This document shows, piece by piece, positions 56,990 to 64,000 of a DNA stretch of 64,000 nt. Made by a program: the position numbers and the translations under genes. The stretch is from assembly GCF_028882275.1 (NCBI RefSeq), contig NZ_JARBUT010000017.1, forward strand, positions 62,001 through 126,000. Reading direction: 5' to 3'. Under the pieces are notes generated by a model that was not told the DNA's origin, ran no database searches, and was given only the letters and a program-made list of their open reading frames with translations. Every line of letters begins with the position of its first letter. The first letter of the stretch is position 1. Origin of the DNA: Nocardiopsis sp. N85. GTDB taxonomy: Bacteria > Actinomycetota > Actinomycetes > Streptosporangiales > Streptosporangiaceae.

Positions 56990-58453
56990 TCACAGGCCGC
57001 CGATGCCGACGTACTTGGTCTCCAGGAACTCGTCGATGCCCACACGGCCGCCCTCGCGGCCCAGGCCGGACTGCTTGACCCCGCCGAACGGCGCCGCCGG
57101 GTTGGAGACCACGCCCTGGTTGAGGCCGACCATGCCCGTCTCCAGGTTCTCGCTCACCCTCATGGCCCGGTTGAGGTCACGGGTGTAGAGGTAGCTCACC
57201 AGACCGAACTCGGTGTCGTTGGCGGCGTGGACGGCCTCCTCCTCGGTGTCGAAGGTCAGTACCGGGGCGACCGGGCCGAAGATCTCGGTGGAGGACAGTT
57301 CGCTGGCGAACGGCACGTTCGCCAGCACCGTCGGCCGGTAGAAGTGGCCCGGACCGTCGCCGGGACCGCCGCCGACCAGGACGGTGGCTCCGCGTTCGAC
57401 CGCGTCGTCCACCAGGTGCTGCACCTTCTGGCGGGCCTTGTCGTCGATGAGCGGACCCACGTCCACCCCCTCGTCCAGGCCGCGCCCCAGCCGCAGGGCC
57501 CCCATGCGCTCGCTCAGCCGGTGGGAGAACTCCTCGGCGATGCCCGCCTGGGCGTAGATGCGGTTGGCGGCCGTGCAGGCCTCGCCGATGTTGCGCATCT
57601 TCGCGAGCATCGCACCGTCGACCGCCGCGTCCAGGTCGGCGTCGTCGAACACCAGGAAGGGCGCGTTGCCGCCCAGTTCCATGGACGTGCGCAGCACCTG
57701 GCCCGCGCTCTGCTCCAGCAGACGGCGCCCCACCCCCGTGGAACCGGTGAAGGACAGCTTGCGAATGCGACCGTCGCTCAGCAGGGGTTCGGTGACCGCG
57801 CCCGGATCGGTGGTGGGGATGACGCTCAGCACGCCCTCGGGCAGGCCCGCCTCGGCCAGGATCCCCGCCAGGGCCAGCGCCGACAGCGGCGTCTGGTGGG
57901 CGGGCTTGAGGATCATGGTGCATCCGGCGGCGATGGCCGGGCCGATCTTGCGGGTGCCCATCGCCATGGGGAAGTTCCACGGGGTGATGAGCATGCAGGG
58001 CCCCACCGCCTGGCGCATGATGAGGAACCGGGACCTGCCGTCGGGCGAGGTGGCGAACCCGCCCTCGATCCGCACCGCCTCCTCGGAGAACCAGCGCAGG
58101 AACTCGGCGGCGTAGGCGATCTCGCCGCGCGCCTCCGCCAGCGGCTTGCCCATCTCCAGGGTCATGAGGACGGCCAGGTCCTCCTGGCGCTCCATGAGCA
58201 GTTCGTAGCCCCGGCGCAGGATCTCCCCACGCTCCCGGGGGGCGGTGCGCGCCCAGGACGGTTGGGCCCGGTGCGCGGCCTCCAAGGCGGTGAGCGCGTC
58301 CCCCTTGCCCGCGTCGGCGACCTCGCAGAGCACTTCGCGGGTGGAGGGGTCCTCCACCTCGAAGACGGCGCCCGACGCGGCGTCGCGCCACGTTCCGCCC
58401 ACGAACAGTCGCTTGTCCACCTGTGCGACGACCCGTGCTTCCTGATCCGACAT
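56990..58453 (-). CDS. gabD: Succinate-semialdehyde dehydrogenase (aldehyde dehydrogenase family)
   Basis: 487 residues, ATG 58453. It oxidises an aldehyde to acid with NAD(P)+. Catalytic Cys in GEACTAANR, general base Glu in MELGGNAPF, NAD-binding FTGSTGVG and the start block TPWNFPMAMGTRKIGPA match the GabD subfamily. It is divergent from the GABA-type aminotransferase gene with one GntR box between. Together they convert a 4-amino acid to succinate, or the three-carbon analogue to malonate semialdehyde products. The symbol is by family resemblance; substrate range is not certain. Confidence 0.88.
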   Translation of the reverse strand: MSDQEARVVAQVDKRLFVGGTWRDAASGAVFEVEDPSTREVLCEVADAGKGDALTALEAAHRAQPSWARTAPRERGEILRRGYELLMERQEDLAVLMTLEMGKPLAEARGEIAYAAEFLRWFSEEAVRIEGGFATSPDGRSRFLIMRQAVGPCMLITPWNFPMAMGTRKIGPAIAAGCTMILKPAHQTPLSALALAGILAEAGLPEGVLSVIPTTDPGAVTEPLLSDGRIRKLSFTGSTGVGRRLLEQSAGQVLRTSMELGGNAPFLVFDDADLDAAVDGAMLAKMRNIGEACTAANRIYAQAGIAEEFSHRLSERMGALRLGRGLDEGVDVGPLIDDKARQKVQHLVDDAVERGATVLVGGGPGDGPGHFYRPTVLANVPFASELSSTEIFGPVAPVLTFDTEEEAVHAANDTEFGLVSYLYTRDLNRAMRVSENLETGMVGLNQGVVSNPAAPFGGVKQSGLGREGGRVGIDEFLETKYVGIGGL

Positions 58454-58549
58454 GTTCACCGCTCCCGGTCGAGACATCGTTGGGGTCAGACCTGCCCGGC
58501 GTGCGTCCCCTGGACACCGCCACGGGACGGATGTTTCCATAGCCGTGTC

Positions 58550-58563
58550 GATTGTCAACAATC
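58550..58563. promoter_or_regulatory. GntR operator box 3
   Basis: GATTGTCAACAATC, identical to box 1, placed between the divergent dehydrogenase and aminotransferase genes 3.4 kb away from the other boxes. Confidence 0.8.
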
Positions 58564-58598
58564 CTACGGACATGCGCGACAACGAATCGAGGCATCGT

Positions 58599-59846
58599 AT
58601 GGCGGAGCTCTCCCCTGTCCTCAAGCAGGCCACCCCGGTGGTCGCGGCACGAGGCGAGGGCGCCTACATCCACGACGAGGACGGCCGCCGCTATCTCGAC
58701 TTCACCGCCGGTATCGGCGTCACGAGCACCGGCCACTGCCACCCCCGGGTGGTGGCCGCGGCTCAGGAACAGGTGGCCACGCTCGTCCACGGCCAGTACA
58801 CCACCGTGATGCACCGCCCGCTGCTGCGGCTCACCGAACGCCTCGGCGAGGTCCTGCCCGCCGGGCTGGACCGGCTGTTCTACGTCAACTCCGGCAGCGA
58901 GGCCGTGGAGGCCGCACTGCGGCTGGCACGCCAGGCCACCGGTCGGCAGAACGCGATCGTGTTCCAGGGGTCGTTCCACGGCCGGACCATGGGCGCGGCA
59001 TCGCTCACCACCTCCGGAAGCAAGATCCGAGCGGGCATCGGGCCGTTGATGCCGGGCGTGGTGGTCGCCCCGTTCCCGTACGCCTACCGACTGGGGATGC
59101 CGGAGGAGGAGGCCGTCGCGTACGCGCTGCGCGAGTTCGACGAACTGCTCATCACGGTGACCTCCCCCAAGGACGTCGCGGCGGTCTTCATCGAACCGGT
59201 CCTCGGCGAGGGCGGTTACGTGCCCGCACCGGACGCCTTCCTGCACGGTCTGCGCGAACGCGCCGACGCACACGGGTTCCTGCTGGTCGCCGACGAGGTG
59301 CAGACCGGGTTCGGGCGCACCGGGACGTTCTGGGGGCATGAGCCCTCGGGGATCACCCCCGACATCGTCATCACCGCCAAAGGCCTGGCCAGTGGGTTCC
59401 CGCTGTCCGCGATCGCCGCGCCCGAGGCGATCATGGCCAAGGCGTGGCCGGGATCCCAGGGCGGGACCTACGGCGGCAACGCCGTCTCGTGCGCGGCCGC
59501 CCTGGCCACCCTCGACGTGATCCAGGAGGAAGGACTCGTGGGCAACGCCGCGCGCATGGGAGACCGGCTCCGTCAGGGGCTGGAGAAGGTCGCCGCGGCC
59601 TCTCCCCTCATCGGGGACGTGCGCGGTCGGGGGCTCATGCTCGCCAGCGAGTTCACCACCGACGGGCGGCCGGACGGCGCGGCGGCGCTGCGCGCCCAGC
59701 AGGCGGCGGTCCGCCACGGGCTGCTCCTGCTGACCTGCGGCCCGGTCGGGAACGTGGTGCGGATGATCCCGCCGCTCATCGTCACCGGGGAACAGGTCGA
59801 CGCGGCGCTCACCGCGTGGGAGGCGTCGGTGGCCGAGGCCGGCTAA
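58599..59846 (+). CDS. gabT: 4-aminobutyrate-type aminotransferase (class III, PLP)
   Basis: 415 residues from ATG 58599 (GAGG 7 nt upstream); ATG 58572 is possible. Class III aminotransferase motifs: NSGSEAVEAALRLAR, ADEVQTGFGRTG with the PLP-binding Asp, and the Schiff-base Lys in ITAKGLASGFPLSA. It moves the amino group of GABA or a related omega-amino acid to 2-oxoglutarate, giving succinate semialdehyde for the divergent dehydrogenase. The GntR box at 58550 sits just upstream. Members also act on beta-alanine, putrescine-derived or ectoine-derived substrates. Confidence 0.88.
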   Translation: MAELSPVLKQATPVVAARGEGAYIHDEDGRRYLDFTAGIGVTSTGHCHPRVVAAAQEQVATLVHGQYTTVMHRPLLRLTERLGEVLPAGLDRLFYVNSGSEAVEAALRLARQATGRQNAIVFQGSFHGRTMGAASLTTSGSKIRAGIGPLMPGVVVAPFPYAYRLGMPEEEAVAYALREFDELLITVTSPKDVAAVFIEPVLGEGGYVPAPDAFLHGLRERADAHGFLLVADEVQTGFGRTGTFWGHEPSGITPDIVITAKGLASGFPLSAIAAPEAIMAKAWPGSQGGTYGGNAVSCAAALATLDVIQEEGLVGNAARMGDRLRQGLEKVAAASPLIGDVRGRGLMLASEFTTDGRPDGAAALRAQQAAVRHGLLLLTCGPVGNVVRMIPPLIVTGEQVDAALTAWEASVAEAG

Positions 59847-60499
59847 CCGGCGGCGATCGCGAGGTCGGCGAGCACGTGGACGCCCACCCCGAGCGGGATC
59901 AGCGCGGCGAGCACCGCCAGCGCCCGCGCGCGACCCTTCCATCCGTCCCCGAGCAGGAGGGGGACGGCCGGGCCCAGCAGAGTCTGGACCCAGGCCGTCC
60001 CCATCATGTGCGTGAAGTGCTCGTGGTTCACGAGCTTGAAGACGCCCTCGGCGGCCAGGACCGCGCCGAGCAGGGCGATCGCGCCCGCCCGCCACCAACC
60101 GTCCCGTTTCCGCCACACGGCCCCGGCCAGCCCGAACAACGGACCGGACACCGCGCCGGCCGCCATCCAGACCAGCGGGGCCCACAGGTCCTGCGCGCCG
60201 AGCCACATCAACGAGGTACCGCCGTAGTAGCCGATCACCGCGCCCCACTGGGTGAGCAGACCGGCCACGGCGCATTCCCACGGACGCGCGGCGGCCCCCA
60301 CCGCCCCGGCCACGAACGCGGCCGCCGCCCAGACCGCTCCGGAGTTGGCCGGCCAGGCCACGGCATCGGGCAGCAGGCCTTGGGCGAGGATGGTGGCGAT
60401 CCCGATGATCAGCCCGCCGGTCCCGGCCAGGAGGAACAACGCCCACAGGGGGAAGGTCCGACCGGGGGTCTCCCGGTCCGACTCGGTTTCGACGCTCAT
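59843..60499 (-). CDS. DUF6518-like multi-pass membrane protein
   Basis: 218 residues from ATG 60499. About six hydrophobic helices with conserved-looking GLLTQWGAVIGYYGGTSLMW, WWRAGAIALLGAVLAAEG and FTHMMGTAWV. The pattern recalls the DUF6518 family of small actinobacterial membrane proteins of unknown function. The stop overlaps the end of the aminotransferase gene (convergent, 4 bp). It is divergent from the tRNA-Arg gene. Role unknown. Confidence 0.7.
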   Translation of the reverse strand: MSVETESDRETPGRTFPLWALFLLAGTGGLIIGIATILAQGLLPDAVAWPANSGAVWAAAAFVAGAVGAAARPWECAVAGLLTQWGAVIGYYGGTSLMWLGAQDLWAPLVWMAAGAVSGPLFGLAGAVWRKRDGWWRAGAIALLGAVLAAEGVFKLVNHEHFTHMMGTAWVQTLLGPAVPLLLGDGWKGRARALAVLAALIPLGVGVHVLADLAIAAG

Positions 60500-60660
60500 G
60501 CACGACCTATCGTGTTCACGCCGGTCCCCGGTTCCGGGCCACGTCCGGATGACAGGGGTCACACGCATAAATGGCACGAAGCCACTCCGGCCCCGTGATA
60601 GAGTTGGAGACGTCGCCAGGGAGGACGAGGTCCGCCAGGGCGACGACAACTGAACAACAT

Positions 60661-60736
60661 GCACTCGTAGCTCAATGGATAGAGCATCTGACTACGGATC
60701 AGAAGGTTGGGGGTTCGAATCCTCCCGAGTGCGCCA
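60661..60736 (+). tRNA. tRNA-Arg (anticodon ACG)
   Basis: 76 nt including an encoded CCA. The acceptor stem GCACTCG/CGAGTGC pairs perfectly. D-arm AGCTCAATGGATAGAGC, anticodon arm TCTGA-CTACGGA-TCAGA giving anticodon ACG, and T-arm GGGGGTTCGAATCCTCC are all standard. A hairpin follows as terminator. The worn IS3 element lies about 450 bp downstream. Confidence 0.95.
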
Positions 60737-60755
60737 CCATGAGACAGTGGCATTG

Positions 60756-60789
60756 CGGCCCTGAACAGCGGAAACGCGGTTCGGGGCCG
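60756..60789 (+). terminator. Terminator after tRNA-Arg
   Basis: CGGCCCTGAAC and GTTCGGGGCCG arms (one wobble or mismatch) around a 12-nt loop, 19 bp after the tRNA. Confidence 0.6.
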
Positions 60790-61192
60790 TTCTGTGTGCG
60801 GTGTCGGTGCACACTCGGCTTCGGCATGGGAGCCACGTGGACTCCAAGTCACACCAGCTCTGAGCTGCGGTTATTCCTGTGAGCTCCGGTGGGAGCCAAC
60901 CGTTTCAGATGTTCGGCCGACTTTCGTCGGATTGCGATTACCGTATCCACGCCCCCAGAACCCCGCCCTTTGGCCCAAAGGTGGGGATCAGACCTCCAGC
61001 AGGCCCTTCAAGGTCGATTCCCACCTGGGAGCGGAAAAACTCCGTACGGAGGATGTCCTCGTCCGGCGCAGGGCAGCGACCGCCTGTGTCCGGGCCAACG
61101 CTGAACCACCCGAGGTTGCACGTGGACGGTCCTGGCGGTCAGGCGGCCTTCTTACGCGGTGACACGACGGCCCAGGAGTCGGTATCACCCGG
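60790..61192. other. 400-bp region between tRNA-Arg and the IS3 remnant
   Basis: Several frames are open but none has consistent GC-rich third positions or a ribosome site. I see no tyrosine-integrase remnant and no copy of the tRNA 3' end. It may be the decayed left part of the IS element. Confidence 0.35.
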
Positions 61193-62149
61193 GTGTGCCG
61201 CCTGACCGGCCGCTCCCGCGTCACCCACCGCCGACGCCTCGACCTGGCCCCGCCCACCGAACCGGCCCCACGGCCCCCGCACCCGGCGGTCCTGACCCCC
61301 GAAGGAGCGGTCCCGAGTGTTGAGTCGGTGAACAGCGAGCCCTACGCCGACCTGCCGCCCGCCCAGATCTGGGCCCGGGAGATGGACGAGGGCCGCTACC
61401 ACTGCTCGGTCTCCACCATGTACCGGATCCTGCGCGGACATGGCCAGGCCGGCGAGCGGCGCCGCACGGCCACCCACCCGCCCAGGACGGTGCCCGAACT
61501 GCGCGCGAACGCACCGGGGCAGGTGTTCACCTGGGACATCACCCGCCTCAAAGGCCCCCGGCGTGGTGAGTACTTCCACGCCTACGTGGTCATCGACATC
61601 TACTCGCGGTACGTGGCGGCGTTCACGGTGGAGCGGTCCGAGTCCGGGGCGCGGGCCGCGGAGCTGATCGCCGATCTGGCCGCCGCGAACGGGGTGGCGC
61701 CCGGGGTGGTGCACGCCGACCGGGGCGCGGCGATGACCTCCAAGGAGGTGTCCCGGTTGCTGCTGGACCTGGGGATCGAGCGGTCGCACTCCCGCCCCAA
61801 GAATTCCAACGACAACCCGTACTCCGAGGCGCAGTTCAAGACGGTCAAGTACGTGTCTGACTACCCGCGCGAGTTCGCGTCGCCGGCGCACGCACGTGAG
61901 TGGTTGGAGGGTTTCATGGCCTACTACAACCACGAGCACCGCCATTCGGGGATCGGTTGCCACACCCCGGCGTCGGTGCGTTTCGGTACTGCCGAGCAGG
62001 TCCGTGACCAGCGAGCCCGGACTCTGGCCGAGGCGTACGCGGCCCACCCGGAGCGGTTCTCCCGCCGACCGGAACCACCCAGGCTGCCCGAGACGGTGTG
62101 GATCAACGACCCGGCCAAACGTCGGGAGGCAGCACCACAGACTTCATGA
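61193..62149 (+). pseudogene. IS3-family transposase (OrfB type), 5' truncated or worn
   Basis: Readable for 318 codons. DDE residues are present: Asp in FTWDITRLKG, Asp in HADRGAAMTS, and Glu in NDNPYSEAQFKT. SVSTMYRILR and HRHSGIGCHTPASV are typical IS3 OrfB blocks. The upstream OrfA gene is missing. The first 40 codons are abnormal. LTPEGAVPSVESVNSEP looks like a +1 and a -1 shift inside a normal LTPEERSRVLSVLNSEP, so the gene is decaying. The catalytic core itself looks intact. Confidence 0.8.
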
Positions 62150-62177
62150 CAAGACCGATGTCTCATTTGATTTGACA
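61193..62177 (+). mobile_element. Partial IS3-family insertion sequence
   Basis: The right end is probably TGTCTCATTTGATTTGACA (62159-62177), a sequence resembling IS3-family ends and placed 10 bp after the transposase stop. I find no matching inverted copy on the left (60737-61192), so the left end is lost. The site is next to tRNA-Arg. Confidence 0.6.
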
Positions 62178-62552
62178 TCTTCCGCCCGAGGTCCGCCCCA
62201 CCCGCCTCACCGAAAGCCCCGGACCGCGACGGCCCGGGACCCCGGCCATCCCACACACCCGGTGACAGACCAGACCGGACAACTGGCGCGCCCGCAACGA
62301 CACCACGGATAAGGGAGCGCACACGGCCACCGGTAGCGACAGCAAGACCCGCAACCTTTAAAGACCGAACCGCGTCGAGAGGCAGGTCCGAGCATCTCCC
62401 GCATGGTCGAGTTCGACCGGCGCCCGAGCCGACCTGCGCAAGCCGCTCGGCGCGGACCGCCTCGGCAGGACACACGGGCAAAGGGCCCATCGGTGTCACG
62501 CACGGCCGTGCACGCGACACCGACCGGCCTTAGTTGTTTCCAGGACCAGCTC
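62178..62552. other. 375-bp region after the IS element, no gene seen
   Basis: Both strands have short open frames with poor codon usage and no ribosome sites. The region also holds the 3' flank of the lipoprotein gene that ends at 62553. Nothing else is recognised. Confidence 0.4.
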
Positions 62553-63446
62553 TCACCAGGAACGGAAGGTGGCCCCGGCGTCGGTGGACCGGGTCACCCT
62601 GTGGTCGGCGACCACGACGAGCTGCTCGGCGTCGGCGTGGAGTGCCTGTGCCTCCCCCTCGACCAGGCCGGTCGACTCCCAGGTCACACCGGAGTCCTCA
62701 CTTCGGTGCACTCTCCCGTCCAGCGCCACACCGAAAACGACCTCCGTGTCCGGAACCCAGTCGACCAACGCCAGGGGCGGTGCCCCCTCGACGGGAGCGA
62801 AGGCCGCCCCGCCGTCGGTCGAGCGCATCAGTCCGCCCTGTGTGGTGGCCATGACGGTCCGGCCATCATCGGCCATCGACAGGGAGAACGGTTCGATGCC
62901 GTCGTCGAGCGTCTCCCAGGTGCTTCCGTCCTCGGTTGCCTGGAGGCTGCCGTCGAATCCGACCACGCGCTCGGCGTTCGCGACCAGGGCGTGGAAGTCC
63001 GACTCCCCCGCTCTGGAGAGGGACTGCCAGGTCGCCCCGCCGTCGCGGGACTCGATCAGGCCCACCGGGTTCGGCATGTCGAAACCCTCGTGGGGGTGGC
63101 CGCTCGCCACGTAGCGTCCCGGTTCGGCGACCGAGAAGCCCATCAGGTCGATGTCCGGGCCGATCCGCTCCGGCACCACCGACTCTTCTCCCGACCCCTC
63201 TGGAGCCGGTAGGACGTAGAGGCCCTCGTGGGAGGCGACCAGGATGTCACCGGTCTCGGGATCGACCCCGACCCCGTGGACGTGCGACACCGCCGTCGGC
63301 AGCTTGATGCCCACCACTGCGGATTCCGGGTCCCCGTCCTGTCCCACACCGCCGGAACCGGCCGACGTACACCCGGCCGACGCGACGACCAGGCCCGCGC
63401 TCACCACGACGGCGACCGCCAGCCGAGGCCTCTTCTTCAAGTTCAC
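62553..63446 (-). CDS. BNR/sialidase-like lipoprotein (F510_1955-type)
   Basis: 297 residues from the GTG at 63446. The signal peptide ends in a lipobox-like VVASAGC (Cys about 25). The body has repeated BNR/Asp-box motifs: SRDGGATWQSL, TEDGSTWETL, STDGGAAF, SEDSGVTWEST and STDAGATF, spaced as in a seven-bladed propeller. HVHGVGVDPETGDILVASHEGLYV matches the F510_1955 glycosylhydrolase-type family. No acidic sialidase catalytic set can be seen. It follows the DUF305 gene with an 82-bp gap in the same operon, a pairing often linked to metal or copper handling. Confidence 0.8.
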   Translation of the reverse strand: MNLKKRPRLAVAVVVSAGLVVASAGCTSAGSGGVGQDGDPESAVVGIKLPTAVSHVHGVGVDPETGDILVASHEGLYVLPAPEGSGEESVVPERIGPDIDLMGFSVAEPGRYVASGHPHEGFDMPNPVGLIESRDGGATWQSLSRAGESDFHALVANAERVVGFDGSLQATEDGSTWETLDDGIEPFSLSMADDGRTVMATTQGGLMRSTDGGAAFAPVEGAPPLALVDWVPDTEVVFGVALDGRVHRSEDSGVTWESTGLVEGEAQALHADAEQLVVVADHRVTRSTDAGATFRSW

Positions 63447-63528
63447 TGCTTCGTACCCATCCCTCACCGGACATCGTGCAACGCGGAACGGGTGCCGGGC
63501 GGGCCGCCCGGCACCCTCGACGGGCGGG

Positions 63529-64000
63529 TCAGTGCCCGCTGTGGCTGTCATCCTCGGGGGACGATTCCTCCGCGCCGCTGTCGCCACCACCGGTTCCGAG
63601 CATGTCGTTCATCTGCTCGATCTCGGTTCGCTGCGCATCGACGATCTCCTGCGCCAGCTCCTGGGCCTCAGGGTCGGCACCCTGTTCGATCTCGGTCTCG
63701 GCCATGGCGATGGCACCTTCGTGGTGCTCGATCATCATCTCCAGGAACATCGTGTCGAAGGCGTCGCCCTCGGCCTGCTCCAGGTCGGCCATCTGGTCCT
63801 CGGACATCATGCCGTCCATGCCGCCGTGGTCCATTCCACCCATGTCGTCCATGGGCTCCTCACCCCACGACTCCAACAGACCGGTCATCTGGTCGATCTC
63901 GGGACCTTGGGCCGCCTCGATCTCCGCGGCCAGCCCCCGGACGTCCTCACCGGCCCGGGTCTGGGCCAGCTCCGACATCTCCACGGCCTGCTCGTGGTGC
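63529..64000 (-). CDS. DUF305-family His/Met-rich protein, 5' end beyond window edge
   Basis: At least 157 residues; the N-terminus lies off the right edge. The first visible residues HHEQAVEMSEL and the later MMIEHHEGAIAMAE are the two His-His-Glu motifs of DUF305, a four-helix ferritin-like fold. Between them is a Met/His/Asp-rich loop (DDMGGMDHGGMDGMM) that could bind copper. A Glu/Ser-rich tail ends in HSGH. Members are usually secreted or lipid-anchored, so a signal peptide probably precedes the visible part. It is upstream of the BNR lipoprotein gene. Confidence 0.9.
   Translation of the reverse strand, partial: HHEQAVEMSELAQTRAGEDVRGLAAEIEAAQGPEIDQMTGLLESWGEEPMDDMGGMDHGGMDGMMSEDQMADLEQAEGDAFDTMFLEMMIEHHEGAIAMAETEIEQGADPEAQELAQEIVDAQRTEIEQMNDMLGTGGGDSGAEESSPEDDSHSGH

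Noticed and set aside
52529..59846. Ectoine-utilisation (eut/doe) cluster
   Set aside because: A racemase-family enzyme, SSADH and aminotransferase recall it, but there is no ectoine hydrolase, deacetylase or transporter gene, and the regulator is FCD-type GntR rather than EnuR-like MocR.
60790..61192. Integrase remnant next to tRNA-Arg
   Set aside because: No tyrosine-recombinase motif (R...HxxR...Y) in any frame of this stretch.

Overview
The window is uniformly high-GC DNA with GTG/TTG starts and GGAGG-type ribosome sites. The gene content (LytR-CpsA-Psr protein, DevR/DevS-type pair, actinobacterial secretion locus, tRNA-Arg(ACG)) points to an actinomycete. A Nocardiopsis-like genus is my best guess, inferred from protein style rather than proven.

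Layout. (1) 1-16,939, all minus strand: a type IV secretion/conjugation-like operon. In transcription order it holds a small two-helix membrane protein, a VirB4-like protein whose nucleotide-binding motifs are lost, a 1,074-aa VirB6-like channel protein, a VirB2-like subunit, a membrane protein with a large outer domain, a lysozyme plus M15-type peptidoglycan hydrolase, two copies of a two-gene bitopic membrane cassette (A1-B1-A2-B2), a small membrane protein, a soluble protein, and a Clp-type double AAA+ ATPase cut by the left edge. (2) 17,600-19,340: a small helical protein and a zeta-toxin-like gene broken by frameshifts and stops. (3) 19,500-30,350: lipoprotein, DUF418 protein, CPBP protease, a decayed sensor kinase, a MarR/MFS divergent pair with a frameshifted transporter, a TetR/DoxX divergent pair with two palindromic operators, membrane proteins and a second MFS transporter. 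(4) 30,600-34,330: a heterodimeric ABC exporter whose two ATPase domains are degenerate in complementary ways, with a 70-codon ORF overlapping both genes. (5) 34,600-38,120: GlxA-type regulator, DUF1348 protein, 3-methyladenine glycosylase I, methyltransferase. (6) 38,159-43,515: zwf-edd-eda operon (glucose-6-phosphate dehydrogenase and the Entner-Doudoroff enzymes) divergent from a ROK regulator. (7) 43,761-49,439: membrane protein, LytR-CpsA-Psr enzyme and two secreted proteins, one with a near-perfect 111-bp tandem repeat. (8) 49,764-52,361: DevS-like GAF sensor kinase and DevR-like regulator, convergent. (9) 52,529-59,846: amidase, D-2-hydroxyacid dehydrogenase, Asp/Glu-racemase family enzyme, GntR regulator, succinate-semialdehyde dehydrogenase and GABA-type aminotransferase. 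Three copies of GATTGT-NN-ACAATC lie in the two divergent promoter regions, so this looks like one catabolic regulon. (10) 60,661 to the end: tRNA-Arg, a worn IS3 transposase, a BNR-repeat lipoprotein and a DUF305 protein cut by the right edge.

The most unusual parts are the secretion locus (inactive-looking VirB4, Clp partner, duplicated cassette), the GntR-boxed catabolic cluster and the ABC exporter with its interposed ORF. No CRISPR array, prophage or biosynthetic megasynthase is present.
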